From positions 1,426,001-1,490,000 of the forward strand of contig NC_013946.1 of assembly GCF_000024425.1 (NCBI RefSeq): DNA of 64,000 bases, read 5' to 3'. Below are positions 30,514 through 36,864 of this stretch, piece after piece (position 1 is the stretch's first letter; the number at the start of each line of letters is the position of its first letter). Both the position numbers and the translations under genes were made by a program. The notes below the pieces were generated by a model that did not search any database, was not told the DNA's origin, and saw only the letters and a list, made by a program, of their open reading frames with translations. The DNA comes from Meiothermus ruber DSM 1279. GTDB lineage: Bacteria > Deinococcota > Deinococci > Deinococcales > Thermaceae.

Positions 30514-30704
30514 TGGAATTCCTGGACGCCGTGGACAAGGGCCTGGGGGTGGTGGCCTTTCTGGCTTTTCTGAAGCTGGTCTTCAGCGATCTGCAGGAGA
30601 TAAAAGCGGCCATGAGGCAGATAGAAAAACACCTGGCGATCCAGGTTGAACTATCGGCCCAGGCCAGGGCCAGGAAAAAAGAAGAGGTGCGAAATGGACG
30701 CTAA
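30513..30704 (+). CDS. Small membrane protein with C-terminal coiled coil
   Basis: This 63-residue protein has a hydrophobic helix GLGVVAFLAFLKLVFSDLQE, then a basic coiled-coil tail (IKAAMRQIEKHLAIQVELSA). The ATG at 30513 overlaps the preceding stop (TGATG) and is preferred to a TTG at 30507. Topology resembles small holins or scaffold peptides, but sequence alone does not decide. Confidence 0.6.
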   Translation: MEFLDAVDKGLGVVAFLAFLKLVFSDLQEIKAAMRQIEKHLAIQVELSAQARARKKEEVRNGR

Positions 30705-30972
30705 AACCCTTGTTTTGCTTGCGGTGGGAGGTGTGCTGGTGTACTTCGGCTGGAAGGCCCTGGGCCAGCCCCAGGCGCAGACCGACCCGGCCGAACCAGA
30801 CAACCAGCAGCAAGAGCAGCCCGGCTCCGGCTGGAACGACGGATGGAACCCCGACTATCAGAACCCCGGCGGGGGTGCACCGGGCTTTGGCTACGGCTCG
30901 TTCAGCAACCCCTGCGCGATCTTCCCAAGCCTCTGCCGCCCTTCGACGCCGCTTGGAGGGTATGAGATATGA
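30694..30972 (+). CDS. Small membrane-anchored Gly/Pro-rich protein
   Basis: This 92-residue protein has an N-terminal transmembrane helix (LVLLAVGGVLVYFGWKAL), an acidic glutamine-rich linker (TDPAEPDNQQQEQPGSGWND) and an aromatic-glycine tail with two cysteines (NPCAIFPSLC). It overlaps genes on both sides by 11 and 4 bp. Anchor plus extended low-complexity tail suggests a surface-exposed virion fibre or linker. No family recognised. Confidence 0.62.
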   Translation: MDAKTLVLLAVGGVLVYFGWKALGQPQAQTDPAEPDNQQQEQPGSGWNDGWNPDYQNPGGGAPGFGYGSFSNPCAIFPSLCRPSTPLGGYEI

Positions 30973-31475
30973 ACTGGGTCTGGTGGCTGGTGGGCGGTCT
31001 GGGCGTGGCCGGTGTGGGGCTATATGTCGCTTCCCAGGCTGGGACGCAACCACCACCTCAAGCTCAACAACCGCCTCAAACTACTTCGCCCCCAACCCCT
31101 GCTGGTGATACAGGCTATATCACCTGCATGGCAGCCTGGCCCTGTGCGGATGGTTCTACCCAATCCGGCTGCAGCGCACAGGCAGCCTGCGCCAACCACG
31201 GGGGGCCGGCTACGGCGGGCAGAATAGCCATCGTTGAAAGAAAAAGCGATCTTGCTTGGAACCAAACAGAACAAACCCCGATTAGTGATACAGGCTATAT
31301 CACCTGCATGGCAGCCTGGCCCTGTGCGGATGGTTCTACCCAGTCCGGCTGCAGCGCACAGGCGGCCTGCGCCAACCACGGGGGGCCGGCTACGGCGGGC
31401 AGAATAGCCATTGCCTACGATAGCGACCTTGCTTGGAACCAAACAGAACAAACCCCGATTTGGGATCGCATCTAG
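30969..31475 (+). CDS. Membrane-anchored protein with two near-identical cysteine-rich domains
   Basis: This 168-residue protein has a tryptophan-rich N-terminal membrane helix (MNWVWWLVGGLGVAGVGLYV), a proline/glutamine linker, then two ~60-residue copies of a domain beginning DTGYITCMAAWPCADGSTQS and containing GCSAQAACANHGGPATAGRI. The PCADG...CANHGG core is reminiscent of DUF3761-type cysteine-rich modules. The copies differ mainly in a short ERK/AYD stretch, showing recent duplication. Anchor, linker and repeated disulfide-type domains fit a receptor-binding spike. Confidence 0.7.
   Translation: MNWVWWLVGGLGVAGVGLYVASQAGTQPPPQAQQPPQTTSPPTPAGDTGYITCMAAWPCADGSTQSGCSAQAACANHGGPATAGRIAIVERKSDLAWNQTEQTPISDTGYITCMAAWPCADGSTQSGCSAQAACANHGGPATAGRIAIAYDSDLAWNQTEQTPIWDRI
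31105..31460 (+). repeat. Near-identical ~180-bp tandem duplication in the cysteine-rich gene
   Basis: Copy 1 starts at 31105 and copy 2 at 31285. They match almost base for base through ~130 bp, then differ in a short stretch (copy 2 is 3 bp shorter) before matching again through ACCAAACAGAACAAACCCCG. Confidence 0.88.
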
Positions 31476-31484
31476 GGGGATAGG

Positions 31485-31907
31485 GTGAACTGGACTGACT
31501 TTATACCATCTGGAAACCTATGGATCGTCTGGCTGCTCCAGGCCAGCTTAGCCGTAGGCGTAATAACCTTGTTTGCTGGCGGTTTGATAGCGCTCCTTGG
31601 GAAGATTCCCATAGTGGGGCCAATCCTGGCGGGGATCGTGCGCATCATCGCCGGGAACTACGAGCGCTGGCTGTCGGAGCGCGTTCCCAAACTGGCCGAG
31701 CAGGTGGTGCTCAGCGTTGAGGAACGGTATCGCAAAAGTAACCTTTCCTTTGAAGAACGGGCCCAGACCAAGCTGGAGGAGGCCATTTCTGCCTTGCAGC
31801 AGATGGCCCCAGGCCTGGGCCGCGATATCGCCCAGCGGCAGGTAGAGGCCGCGCTATCGCGCATTCGGGCTACCGGGATGGAGCAGAAAGCAGGAGGTGC
31901 AAAGTGA
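31485..31907 (+). CDS. Holin-like membrane protein, LLH-holin resemblance
   Basis: This 140-residue protein has one or two N-terminal hydrophobic helices (LWIVWLLQASLAVGVITLFA, then GLIALLGKIPIVGPILAGIV) and a long charged C-terminal region (LAEQVVLSVEERYRKSNLSF, EERAQTKLEEAISALQQMAP) similar in layout to LLH-family phage holins. It starts with GTG after a GGGGATAG sequence. It may form pores that release the amidase or transglycosylase, or it could be a virion membrane protein. Confidence 0.55.
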   Translation: MNWTDFIPSGNLWIVWLLQASLAVGVITLFAGGLIALLGKIPIVGPILAGIVRIIAGNYERWLSERVPKLAEQVVLSVEERYRKSNLSFEERAQTKLEEAISALQQMAPGLGRDIAQRQVEAALSRIRATGMEQKAGGAK

Positions 31908-32035
31908 ACTTTCAGGACGGCGTGCAGGTGGGCGCTGGCTTTGTGGTAGGCGCAGCGCTGGTCTGGTTGGGGATTATCCTGATCTTGGCGATTCTGGGGG
32001 CCCTCATTGGACGAGATGGCAGCAGCAACCAATAG
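31904..32035 (+). CDS. 43-residue single-helix membrane protein
   Basis: The GTG start overlaps the preceding stop (GTGA) and follows AGGAGG. The product reads MNFQDGVQVGAGFVVGAALV, then WLGIILILAILGALIG and a short polar tail. It is a clear transmembrane helix with flanking polar ends, typical of small virion membrane peptides. It overlaps the next gene by 20 bp. Confidence 0.6.
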   Translation: MNFQDGVQVGAGFVVGAALVWLGIILILAILGALIGRDGSSNQ

Positions 32036-32213
32036 CGGAACAAACCTCTGGCAGGCCTACAAGCAGGGGGTGGGGGTGGGCCTGGGGCTCCTCACGGTCT
32101 ACGCCCTGGCCCTGCTCATCCTGGCCCTGCTAGTTCGGCAAAGCATAGGCAATTTGCCCACCCAGCCCCCGCAGGAAGGAGGCCCTACTAAATGTTCAAC
32201 CTCTTGGGCATGA
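32016..32213 (+). CDS. 65-residue single-helix membrane protein
   Basis: It begins MAAATNSGTNLWQAYKQGVG, has a transmembrane helix GLGLLTVYALALLILALLV and a polar proline-rich tail with one cysteine. The start lies in the end of the previous gene, and its own end overlaps the next gene by 22 bp. It is one of a run of tiny membrane proteins after the capsid genes. Function unknown. Confidence 0.6.
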   Translation: MAAATNSGTNLWQAYKQGVGVGLGLLTVYALALLILALLVRQSIGNLPTQPPQEGGPTKCSTSWA

Positions 32214-32662
32214 AACCGGAAGAAATCATCACCCAGGCCCAGGGCGCGGTGAAGGCCCTGGAAGAAAGGCTGGCCTGCCTGGAGGACAGGCTGGCGGCCA
32301 TCCAGCGCACCCTGGAGTACGAGTACGGGCGGCCCCGGCGGGACGTGGCCGGGCACGACCCGGCCCGGCTGCCCCTGATCTCCCAGATTGACGTATATGG
32401 CATTCCTACTGGCGAAGTCTTTGGTTACAACCGCTCCCACCTAGACGTAGCGGGTGTATTAGGAAAGCCCGCCACAAGAGGCCACTTAGTTAACATGGGA
32501 TACAGTAACGTTCAAATCTGGTTCTCTTATGGTTCCTCCAAAGTGGGGCCATATATTCTACCGCCATCAGCAGCTCTGGAGATCTCTTTCCTTGTAGAAA
32601 AAGTGGAGTTTGAGGTGGATCTTGAAGGGGGCTATAGCAAGATCCAGGTGCTCTTTCAATGA
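32192..32662 (+). CDS. Coiled-coil plus beta-domain protein, candidate receptor-binding or vertex protein
   Basis: This 156-residue soluble protein has an N-terminal helix likely to trimerise (EEIITQAQGAVKALEERLAC, LEDRLAAIQRTLEYEYG) and a C-terminal beta-rich domain (ISQIDVYGIPTGEVFGYNRS to VEKVEFEVDLEGGYSKIQVL). GGAAGGAGG precedes the ATG. Helical stalk plus beta head is the build of small phage spike or fibre proteins. The second half is clearly more AT-rich than the first, suggesting exchange of the head domain. The family is not recognised. Confidence 0.65.
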   Translation: MFNLLGMKPEEIITQAQGAVKALEERLACLEDRLAAIQRTLEYEYGRPRRDVAGHDPARLPLISQIDVYGIPTGEVFGYNRSHLDVAGVLGKPATRGHLVNMGYSNVQIWFSYGSSKVGPYILPPSAALEISFLVEKVEFEVDLEGGYSKIQVLFQ

Positions 32663-32671
32663 AAGGAACTA

Positions 32672-32788
32672 ATGAAAGTGTGTGTAACTCTCAACCGTGG
32701 ACGCAAACGCATTAGCCGCAGTGTGCGATTTACGGGACATGTCAAAAGGGTAAGAATAGAGTGTCGAAGCGAAATCATCATTACATAG
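32672..32788 (+). CDS. 38-residue basic peptide
   Basis: The frame MKVCVTLNRGRKRISRSVRF, then TGHVKRVRIECRSEIIIT, is preceded by GAAAGGA and overlaps the transglycosylase start by 28 bp. It is strongly basic with two cysteines. It could be a DNA-condensing or regulatory peptide, or a leader for the next gene. Existence as a protein is uncertain. Confidence 0.42.
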   Translation: MKVCVTLNRGRKRISRSVRFTGHVKRVRIECRSEIIIT

Positions 32789-33480
32789 CCTGGGCCGTTT
32801 TAGGCGGCGCGGCCCTTCTGGCCCTGGCCGGGGGACGGGCGGCTTCGGCTCCTCGTGGTGGGGGAACCGTTGGTGCGCCGCCATCCCCTACCTGCCCCTA
32901 CCCGCCCCCAGGCCCTCCGCCCCTGGATAAGAGCCGCTGGGATCTCATAGATCGCATCTATGCCCGTGTCGTGGAAGCTAACCCGCGCCTGAAAAATACC
33001 TCGTGCAGTGAGTGCGGGGGCCGCTCGCTGGCGGCGGTGGTGGCCGGGGCCCTGGCCCAGGCCGAGGGGCTGGAGGTGCCCCCCGATCTGGTGGTGGCAG
33101 TGGCCTGGCACGAGAGCACCTTCAACCCGCATGTAGACCGGGTGGCGGAGGCCCTGCGAATAAGCAACAACGGGGCCAACTGCGCTTCGGGTACGGAAAT
33201 TGGCCCCATGCAGGTCAAGCCGTGCGCGTTCAGGACTGTGCGACTTGATCCAACGCTCCTGCTCAACATGCCCACGCCGGTGCGGATTCAGTACGCGGTG
33301 TCTGCCGGCATTTTGTACCTGCGCTGGCTGAAAAACATTCGCCTGCCCGGTGCATCCTGGTGTGAGGTGCTGCACGCCTACAACGTGGGGCCGGGGGCCT
33401 TCCTGGCGGGGCAGCGGAATGCAAGCTATGTGCAGGCCATTCTGGGTAAGGTGGGGGAGTATTCGGAGTTGAGGGTTTAG
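32761..33480 (+). CDS. Membrane-anchored lytic transglycosylase, SLT type
   Basis: This 239-residue protein has an N-terminal transmembrane or signal segment (IAWAVLGGAALLALAGG), a proline-rich linker and a goose-type lysozyme/SLT domain: catalytic E118 in AVAWHESTFNPHV, GPMQVKPCA, and HAYNVGPGAFLAG. It cleaves the glycan backbone of peptidoglycan, probably from the virion during entry or at lysis, complementing the amidase. Four cysteines could stabilise it in a hot environment. It starts with GTG. It is the last provirus gene before a terminator and attR. Confidence 0.9.
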   Translation: MSKRNHHYIAWAVLGGAALLALAGGRAASAPRGGGTVGAPPSPTCPYPPPGPPPLDKSRWDLIDRIYARVVEANPRLKNTSCSECGGRSLAAVVAGALAQAEGLEVPPDLVVAVAWHESTFNPHVDRVAEALRISNNGANCASGTEIGPMQVKPCAFRTVRLDPTLLLNMPTPVRIQYAVSAGILYLRWLKNIRLPGASWCEVLHAYNVGPGAFLAGQRNASYVQAILGKVGEYSELRV

Positions 33481-33499
33481 GTGTCAATAAGGTGTCAAG
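33479..33499. repeat. Right copy of the end repeat, candidate integrase arm site
   Basis: TAGGTGTCAATAAGGTGTCAAG-type sequence, matching the left-end copy at 17483-17502. AGGTGTCAA occurs twice in tandem. It lies ~50 bp inside attR. Confidence 0.5.
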
Positions 33500-33503
33500 C
33501 GAT

Positions 33504-33533
33504 AACCCCAGCCTTTAGCAAGCTGGGGTTTTA
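33504..33533. terminator. Terminator between the provirus and the tRNA operon
   Basis: AACCCCAGC and GCTGGGGTT enclose 9 nt and are followed by TTT. It ends the rightward virion transcript and, read leftwards, can stop the tRNA operon. Confidence 0.75.
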
Positions 33534-33544
33534 GCGTCCTGGAC

Positions 33545-33591
33545 TGGTGCGCCCGGGAGGATTCGAACCCCCGACCTACCGCTTAGAAGGC
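33545..33591 (-). repeat. attR: provirus-supplied 3' half of tRNA-Arg
   Basis: This is a 47-bp direct repeat of 17320-17366 with a single mismatch at the discriminator position (T at 33548, C at 17323 on the plus strand). It covers anticodon loop to CCA. Confidence 0.93.
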
Positions 33592-33620
33592 GGCTGCTCT
33601 ATCCACTGAGCTACGGGCGC
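33545..33620 (-). tRNA. tRNA-Arg (UCU)
   Basis: This is a 76-nt cloverleaf with acceptor stem GCGCCCG/CGGGCGC, anticodon loop CTTCTAA (anticodon TCT), T-loop GTTCGAA and an encoded CCA (33545-33547). It is last in a Pro-Gly-Arg operon. It is rebuilt by provirus integration: bases 33545-33591 come from the element, the 5' half from the host. Confidence 0.96.
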
Positions 33621-33720
33621 ACGAGGGCCCAACCAGGCCAGCGATAGTTTAGCAGACTTGATGAACTGGTAAATACCGCTGTTCGCCCAAAAATTAAAGC
33701 CGCCCCGGAGGGCGGAGATT

Positions 33721-33796
33721 TGGAGCGGGAGACGGGATTCGAACCCGCGACATTCAGCTTGGAAGGCTGACGCTCTACCAACTGAGCTACTCCCGC
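33721..33796 (-). tRNA. tRNA-Gly (UCC)
   Basis: This is a 76-nt cloverleaf: acceptor GCGGGAG/CTCCCGC, anticodon loop CTTCCAA (anticodon TCC), T-loop GTTCGAA, encoded CCA. It lies in the middle of the three-tRNA minus-strand operon. Confidence 0.96.
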
Positions 33797-33819
33797 ACAG
33801 GGCGCTTTCCTGGAGCGCA

Positions 33820-33896
33820 TGGTCGGGGAGACTGGATTCGAACCAGCGACCCTCTGCTCCCAAAGCAGATGCGCTACCAGACTGCGCTACTCCCCG
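33820..33896 (-). tRNA. tRNA-Pro (UGG)
   Basis: This is a 77-nt cloverleaf: acceptor CGGGGAG/CTCCCCG, anticodon loop TTTGGGA (anticodon TGG), T-loop GTTCGAA, encoded CCA. It is first in the operon. Confidence 0.96.
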
Positions 33897-33934
33897 GCTG
33901 TGCGTTTGGCCTGCCTGCCAGAACGCAACACCAA

Positions 33935-33963
33935 AGATAACATGACTAGCAAGAAACGGTCAA
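33935..33963 (-). promoter_or_regulatory. Promoter of the Pro-Gly-Arg tRNA operon
   Basis: Minus strand TTGACC (33958-33963), 17-bp spacer, TTATCT (33935-33940), about 38 bp upstream of tRNA-Pro. Confidence 0.65.
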
Positions 33964-33992
33964 ACACCGCGCCGACCCCTGACTACAACCCA

Positions 33993-34021
33993 TTGACAAA
34001 AGGGGTTGACCCCACTATATT
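33993..34021 (+). promoter_or_regulatory. Promoter of tRNA-Lys
   Basis: Perfect -35 TTGACA (33993-33998), 17-bp spacer containing GGGGTTGACCCC dyad symmetry, -10 TATATT (34016-34021), 12 bp before the tRNA. Confidence 0.8.
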
Positions 34022-34033
34022 TATGTGTTGCTT

Positions 34034-34109
<76 letters not shown>

Positions 34110-34125
34110 AGCCTTAGGCGGGAAG

Positions 34126-34157
34126 ACCCGAGGGGCGCTCACCCTCGGGTTGGTTTT
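34126..34157 (+). terminator. Terminator after tRNA-Lys
   Basis: ACCCGAGGG and CCCTCGGGT enclose a 7-nt loop and are followed by TGGTTTTTT. Confidence 0.88.
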
Positions 34158-34223
34158 TTATGAATATGGTTTTTGGCCTGCGACTGGGCGGGCAAAGGTT
34201 CCAGGCCCTTAAGGCAGTTGGAT

Positions 34224-34273
34224 GCTGGGCTGCATACCGCTAGGGTGCAATCCCCTGCGGCAAATAACCCAGC
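34224..34273 (+). other. Nested hairpin upstream of the HD-GYP gene
   Basis: GCTGGG/CCCAGC closes a symmetric 7x7 internal loop, then CCGC/GCGG and AGGG/CCCT around a small loop. The 50-nt structure ends 33 nt before the HD-GYP start. It does not match a riboswitch I know. It has no T-tract. Confidence 0.35.
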
Positions 34274-34306
34274 GATTGCTGTGCCTGGTGCTAGATTTAG
34301 TACAAC

Positions 34307-35731
34307 GTGCGTACCATGAGGCTTTACAACACGAGAACATCGCGCAACCAGATACTGTTTAGCATACTGGCCTTGCTTGCCTGGGGTGTGGTTTCGTTTC
34401 TATACCTTCCAGACACCTACCAGGCCTTCAGCTTTTTGTTTTTGATGCCTTGGGTCTGGAGCCGCGGGTTTCGCAGTTTACGCTGGGCGGTGCCGTTGCT
34501 GCTGATATACACGCTGCTACAACACTTATACCCAAGGCCCAACCTTAGCGTGGACAGCCTTCTGGTCACCATGCTTCCTGGACTAATTGCGCTGGGCTTT
34601 GTGGCATGGTTGCGCGAGCGTGACAGGCTAAAACAGAAGGAGCTCGAGGATTCCTTGCGGCACATGCATTTGCTAGAAGAGGCAAGCCTGAGCATCAGCA
34701 CAGCCAACGACCCCCTCGAGCTTACCGAAAACGCCATGGCCTATCTGCACAACCTGGGCATTGCCCCGCACCTGGCTTTTGTGCGTTTTCGCGAGGGCAA
34801 GCCGGTGGTGGTGAGCGCCAAAGGCGCCCTCGAGCGCTACCGTGGACGTCATTTGCCCCAACAAAAACTGAGCACCCATGCCTCCCTCACCGACAGCTTT
34901 ACGGTGGGCAATTACCTCGAGGGCATCCCAGAAAGCGTAGGCTGGTCCACGGCCGCGGTGCCGGTCTCGGCCCGGCAAAAGCGCCCTCTGGGCGTGGTGA
35001 TTCTGGCCCGGGAAGGCAATAAACCCTTTCATTCGGAAGAAAAGGCCATTGCCAACTCGCTCATTCGGGTGATGGGGGCTCAGCTTGGGCAGATGGAGGC
35101 CCTCAAGCAGCTCGAGGACGCCTACGACGGCACGCTGCGCGCTTTGGGTCTGGCGCTGGAATTCCGCGACCACGAGACCCAGGGTCATACCAAGCGGGTG
35201 GTGGCCTGGTCTGATCAACTCGCACAGGATGTGGGCCTCGATGCTTCGATGCGCAAGTTCCTGCGCTGGGGGGCTTACCTGCACGATATCGGTAAACTCT
35301 CCATCCCCGACAACATCCTGCGCAAGCCCGATAAGCTCAACGATGAAGAGTGGGAAATTATGAAAAGCCATGTGGTGAGGGGGTGGGAGATGCTATCACG
35401 GGTGCCCTTTCTACCCCAGGAAACCCTCGAGGTGGTGCGCCACCATCACGAGAACTGGGATGGCAGTGGTTACCCCGACGGCCTGAAGGGGCAGGATATC
35501 CCCATTCTGGCGCGCATCTTTGCGGTGGTGGATACCTTCGATGCGCTCTACAGCCCCCGCCCCTACAAGCGGGCCTGGAAACCTGCGGAAATTATCGAGG
35601 AGCTTAACCGCCTCAAGGGTAAAAAGCTCGACCCCAAGCTGGTTGACATCTTTATCAAGCGCATCACCTCGCCCTCCGGTAAGGAAGTCATGGAGGCTGC
35701 CAATCCCAGCAAAGTTAGCGCTAAGGCCTAA
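34307..35731 (+). CDS. Membrane HD-GYP protein, predicted cyclic-di-GMP phosphodiesterase
   Basis: This 474-residue protein has three or four N-terminal hydrophobic helices (residues ~12-105), a GAF-like sensory region (~120-260) and a C-terminal HD-GYP domain. The metal-binding HD pair is in GAYLHDIGKLSIPDN, then HHENWDGSGYPDGLKGQDIP, with conserved RIFAVVDTFDAL. The GYP triad is intact, so hydrolysis of cyclic di-GMP is expected. Start is GTG 34307; an ATG at 34316 is equally possible. A structured 50-nt hairpin lies just upstream. It stands alone, with no diguanylate cyclase beside it. Confidence 0.9.
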   Translation: MRTMRLYNTRTSRNQILFSILALLAWGVVSFLYLPDTYQAFSFLFLMPWVWSRGFRSLRWAVPLLLIYTLLQHLYPRPNLSVDSLLVTMLPGLIALGFVAWLRERDRLKQKELEDSLRHMHLLEEASLSISTANDPLELTENAMAYLHNLGIAPHLAFVRFREGKPVVVSAKGALERYRGRHLPQQKLSTHASLTDSFTVGNYLEGIPESVGWSTAAVPVSARQKRPLGVVILAREGNKPFHSEEKAIANSLIRVMGAQLGQMEALKQLEDAYDGTLRALGLALEFRDHETQGHTKRVVAWSDQLAQDVGLDASMRKFLRWGAYLHDIGKLSIPDNILRKPDKLNDEEWEIMKSHVVRGWEMLSRVPFLPQETLEVVRHHHENWDGSGYPDGLKGQDIPILARIFAVVDTFDALYSPRPYKRAWKPAEIIEELNRLKGKKLDPKLVDIFIKRITSPSGKEVMEAANPSKVSAKA

Positions 35732-35787
35732 GCCGCCGATGGCTCTGCACGGGCGCCCTGGCGGTTTTCGGGCTAAAATAGCCGGCA

Positions 35788-36852
35788 ATGCAGCTTTTCC
35801 CTCCCTTACACCCAACCCCGCTGGCCGAACTTTTTTATGCTCGAGTACCCAAAGGTGAGCCCTGGGCCTGGGTTTTGAGCAAACGCATACTCTCCGACGA
35901 GATCCTGGCCCGACGTCTGCTGAGCGAGCCTCTGAGTCCTGGGCTGGCCGACTGGATCGATCAGGAGCTGGCGCGGCTGCGCAGGGAGCTGGATCACCTC
36001 AGAAAAGAGCACCCTTTTTCTGATTTTGGACACCTCGAGCCCAGCCCGGCCGAAGCCCTGGCGCTGGAGGCCCTGCTAAAGGGCTCTGCTGCTTCTGTGC
36101 AAGCCCTCTACCGGACGTATGGTTACGGGATTTATCTTTACCATAGCGCTTTTATCTTCGATGGTCAGGTGAAAGCCATTGAGAAGCCCGATCCAGCCTG
36201 CTTTGACGATCTGGTGGGCTATGCCCGGCAGATCGGTGCGCTGCGCGCCAACGTGGAGCGTTTTGTTGCAGGCCGTCCGGCGGTGCCCATGCTTTTGTAC
36301 GGGGCGCGGGGTACCGGTAAATCCACTTCAGTGAAGGCCCTGCGCACCCACTACGCCGACCGTGGCCTGCGGCTGGTGGAGGTTTTGCCCGAGGGGCTGG
36401 ATCAACTGCCTGCGCTGATGGAGGCGCTGGCCCCGCTGCCCTTTCGCTTTGTGCTGTTCATGGACGACCTGGCCTTTGCCGAGGGGGATGCGCGGTTCCA
36501 CCTCCTCAAGGTGCTGCTCGAGGGTGCGGTCTACGAACGGCCTGCCAACGTGCTGGTGGTGGCGACCTCCAACCGGCGCAACCTGGTCTCCCAGCACTGG
36601 GCCGAGCGCCCCGACCCCAACGCCAGCGACCCCGCTTCCTGGGACACCCTGCAGGACAAGCTGGCCCTGGCCGACCGCTTCGGGCTGGTGCTCACCTTTC
36701 CGCCTTTCGACCAGCAGCTTTACCTCGAGGCCGTCGCGCATCTGCTTGGAGGGCAGCTTGACGAGGCCACCCGTCAGGCCGCCCTGCGCTTTGCCCTCGA
36801 GGGCCGGGGCTTTTCCGGGCGCACAGCCCGGCACTTTGCCAGTCAGCAATAG
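35788..36852 (+). CDS. AAA-type ATPase, DUF815 family
   Basis: This 354-residue protein has an N-terminal helical region and a P-loop domain: Walker A in LLYGARGTGKSTSVKAL (about 169-185), Walker B FVLFMDDLAFAE, and an arginine-finger-type segment LVVATSNRRNLVSQHW followed by a lid ending SGRTARHFASQQ. This is the DUF815 layout; the cellular role is not established. A TAAAAT box 8 nt before the ATG and no Shine-Dalgarno suggest a leaderless mRNA. It ends 13 bp from convergent pyrG. Confidence 0.85.
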   Translation: MQLFPPLHPTPLAELFYARVPKGEPWAWVLSKRILSDEILARRLLSEPLSPGLADWIDQELARLRRELDHLRKEHPFSDFGHLEPSPAEALALEALLKGSAASVQALYRTYGYGIYLYHSAFIFDGQVKAIEKPDPACFDDLVGYARQIGALRANVERFVAGRPAVPMLLYGARGTGKSTSVKALRTHYADRGLRLVEVLPEGLDQLPALMEALAPLPFRFVLFMDDLAFAEGDARFHLLKVLLEGAVYERPANVLVVATSNRRNLVSQHWAERPDPNASDPASWDTLQDKLALADRFGLVLTFPPFDQQLYLEAVAHLLGGQLDEATRQAALRFALEGRGFSGRTARHFASQQ

Positions 36853-36864
36853 CCCAGATTGGGG

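Larger units (their letters stand above)
17320..33591. mobile_element. Integrated tailless-phage provirus, P23-77/IN93-like
   Basis: A 16.2-kb element lies between direct repeats of tRNA-Arg(UCU). It encodes a tyrosine integrase next to attL, a repressor, two HTH proteins, a putative replication protein, a packaging ATPase followed by two capsid-sized proteins, many small membrane proteins, an amidase and a lytic transglycosylase. There is no terminase, portal, tail or tape-measure gene. Size, the gene order ATPase then small then large capsid protein, and host group match the membrane-containing Thermus phages P23-77 and IN93 (sphaerolipovirus lineage). CTCGAG is much rarer here than in the flanking host DNA. 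All major modules look intact. Confidence 0.88.

Noticed and set aside
33504-33533. Additional small RNA or tRNA fragment near attR
   Set aside because: It is a simple GC hairpin followed by Ts, best read as a terminator.
17320-33591. Tailed temperate phage
   Set aside because: No terminase, portal, head-maturation protease, tape measure or tail genes anywhere in the element.
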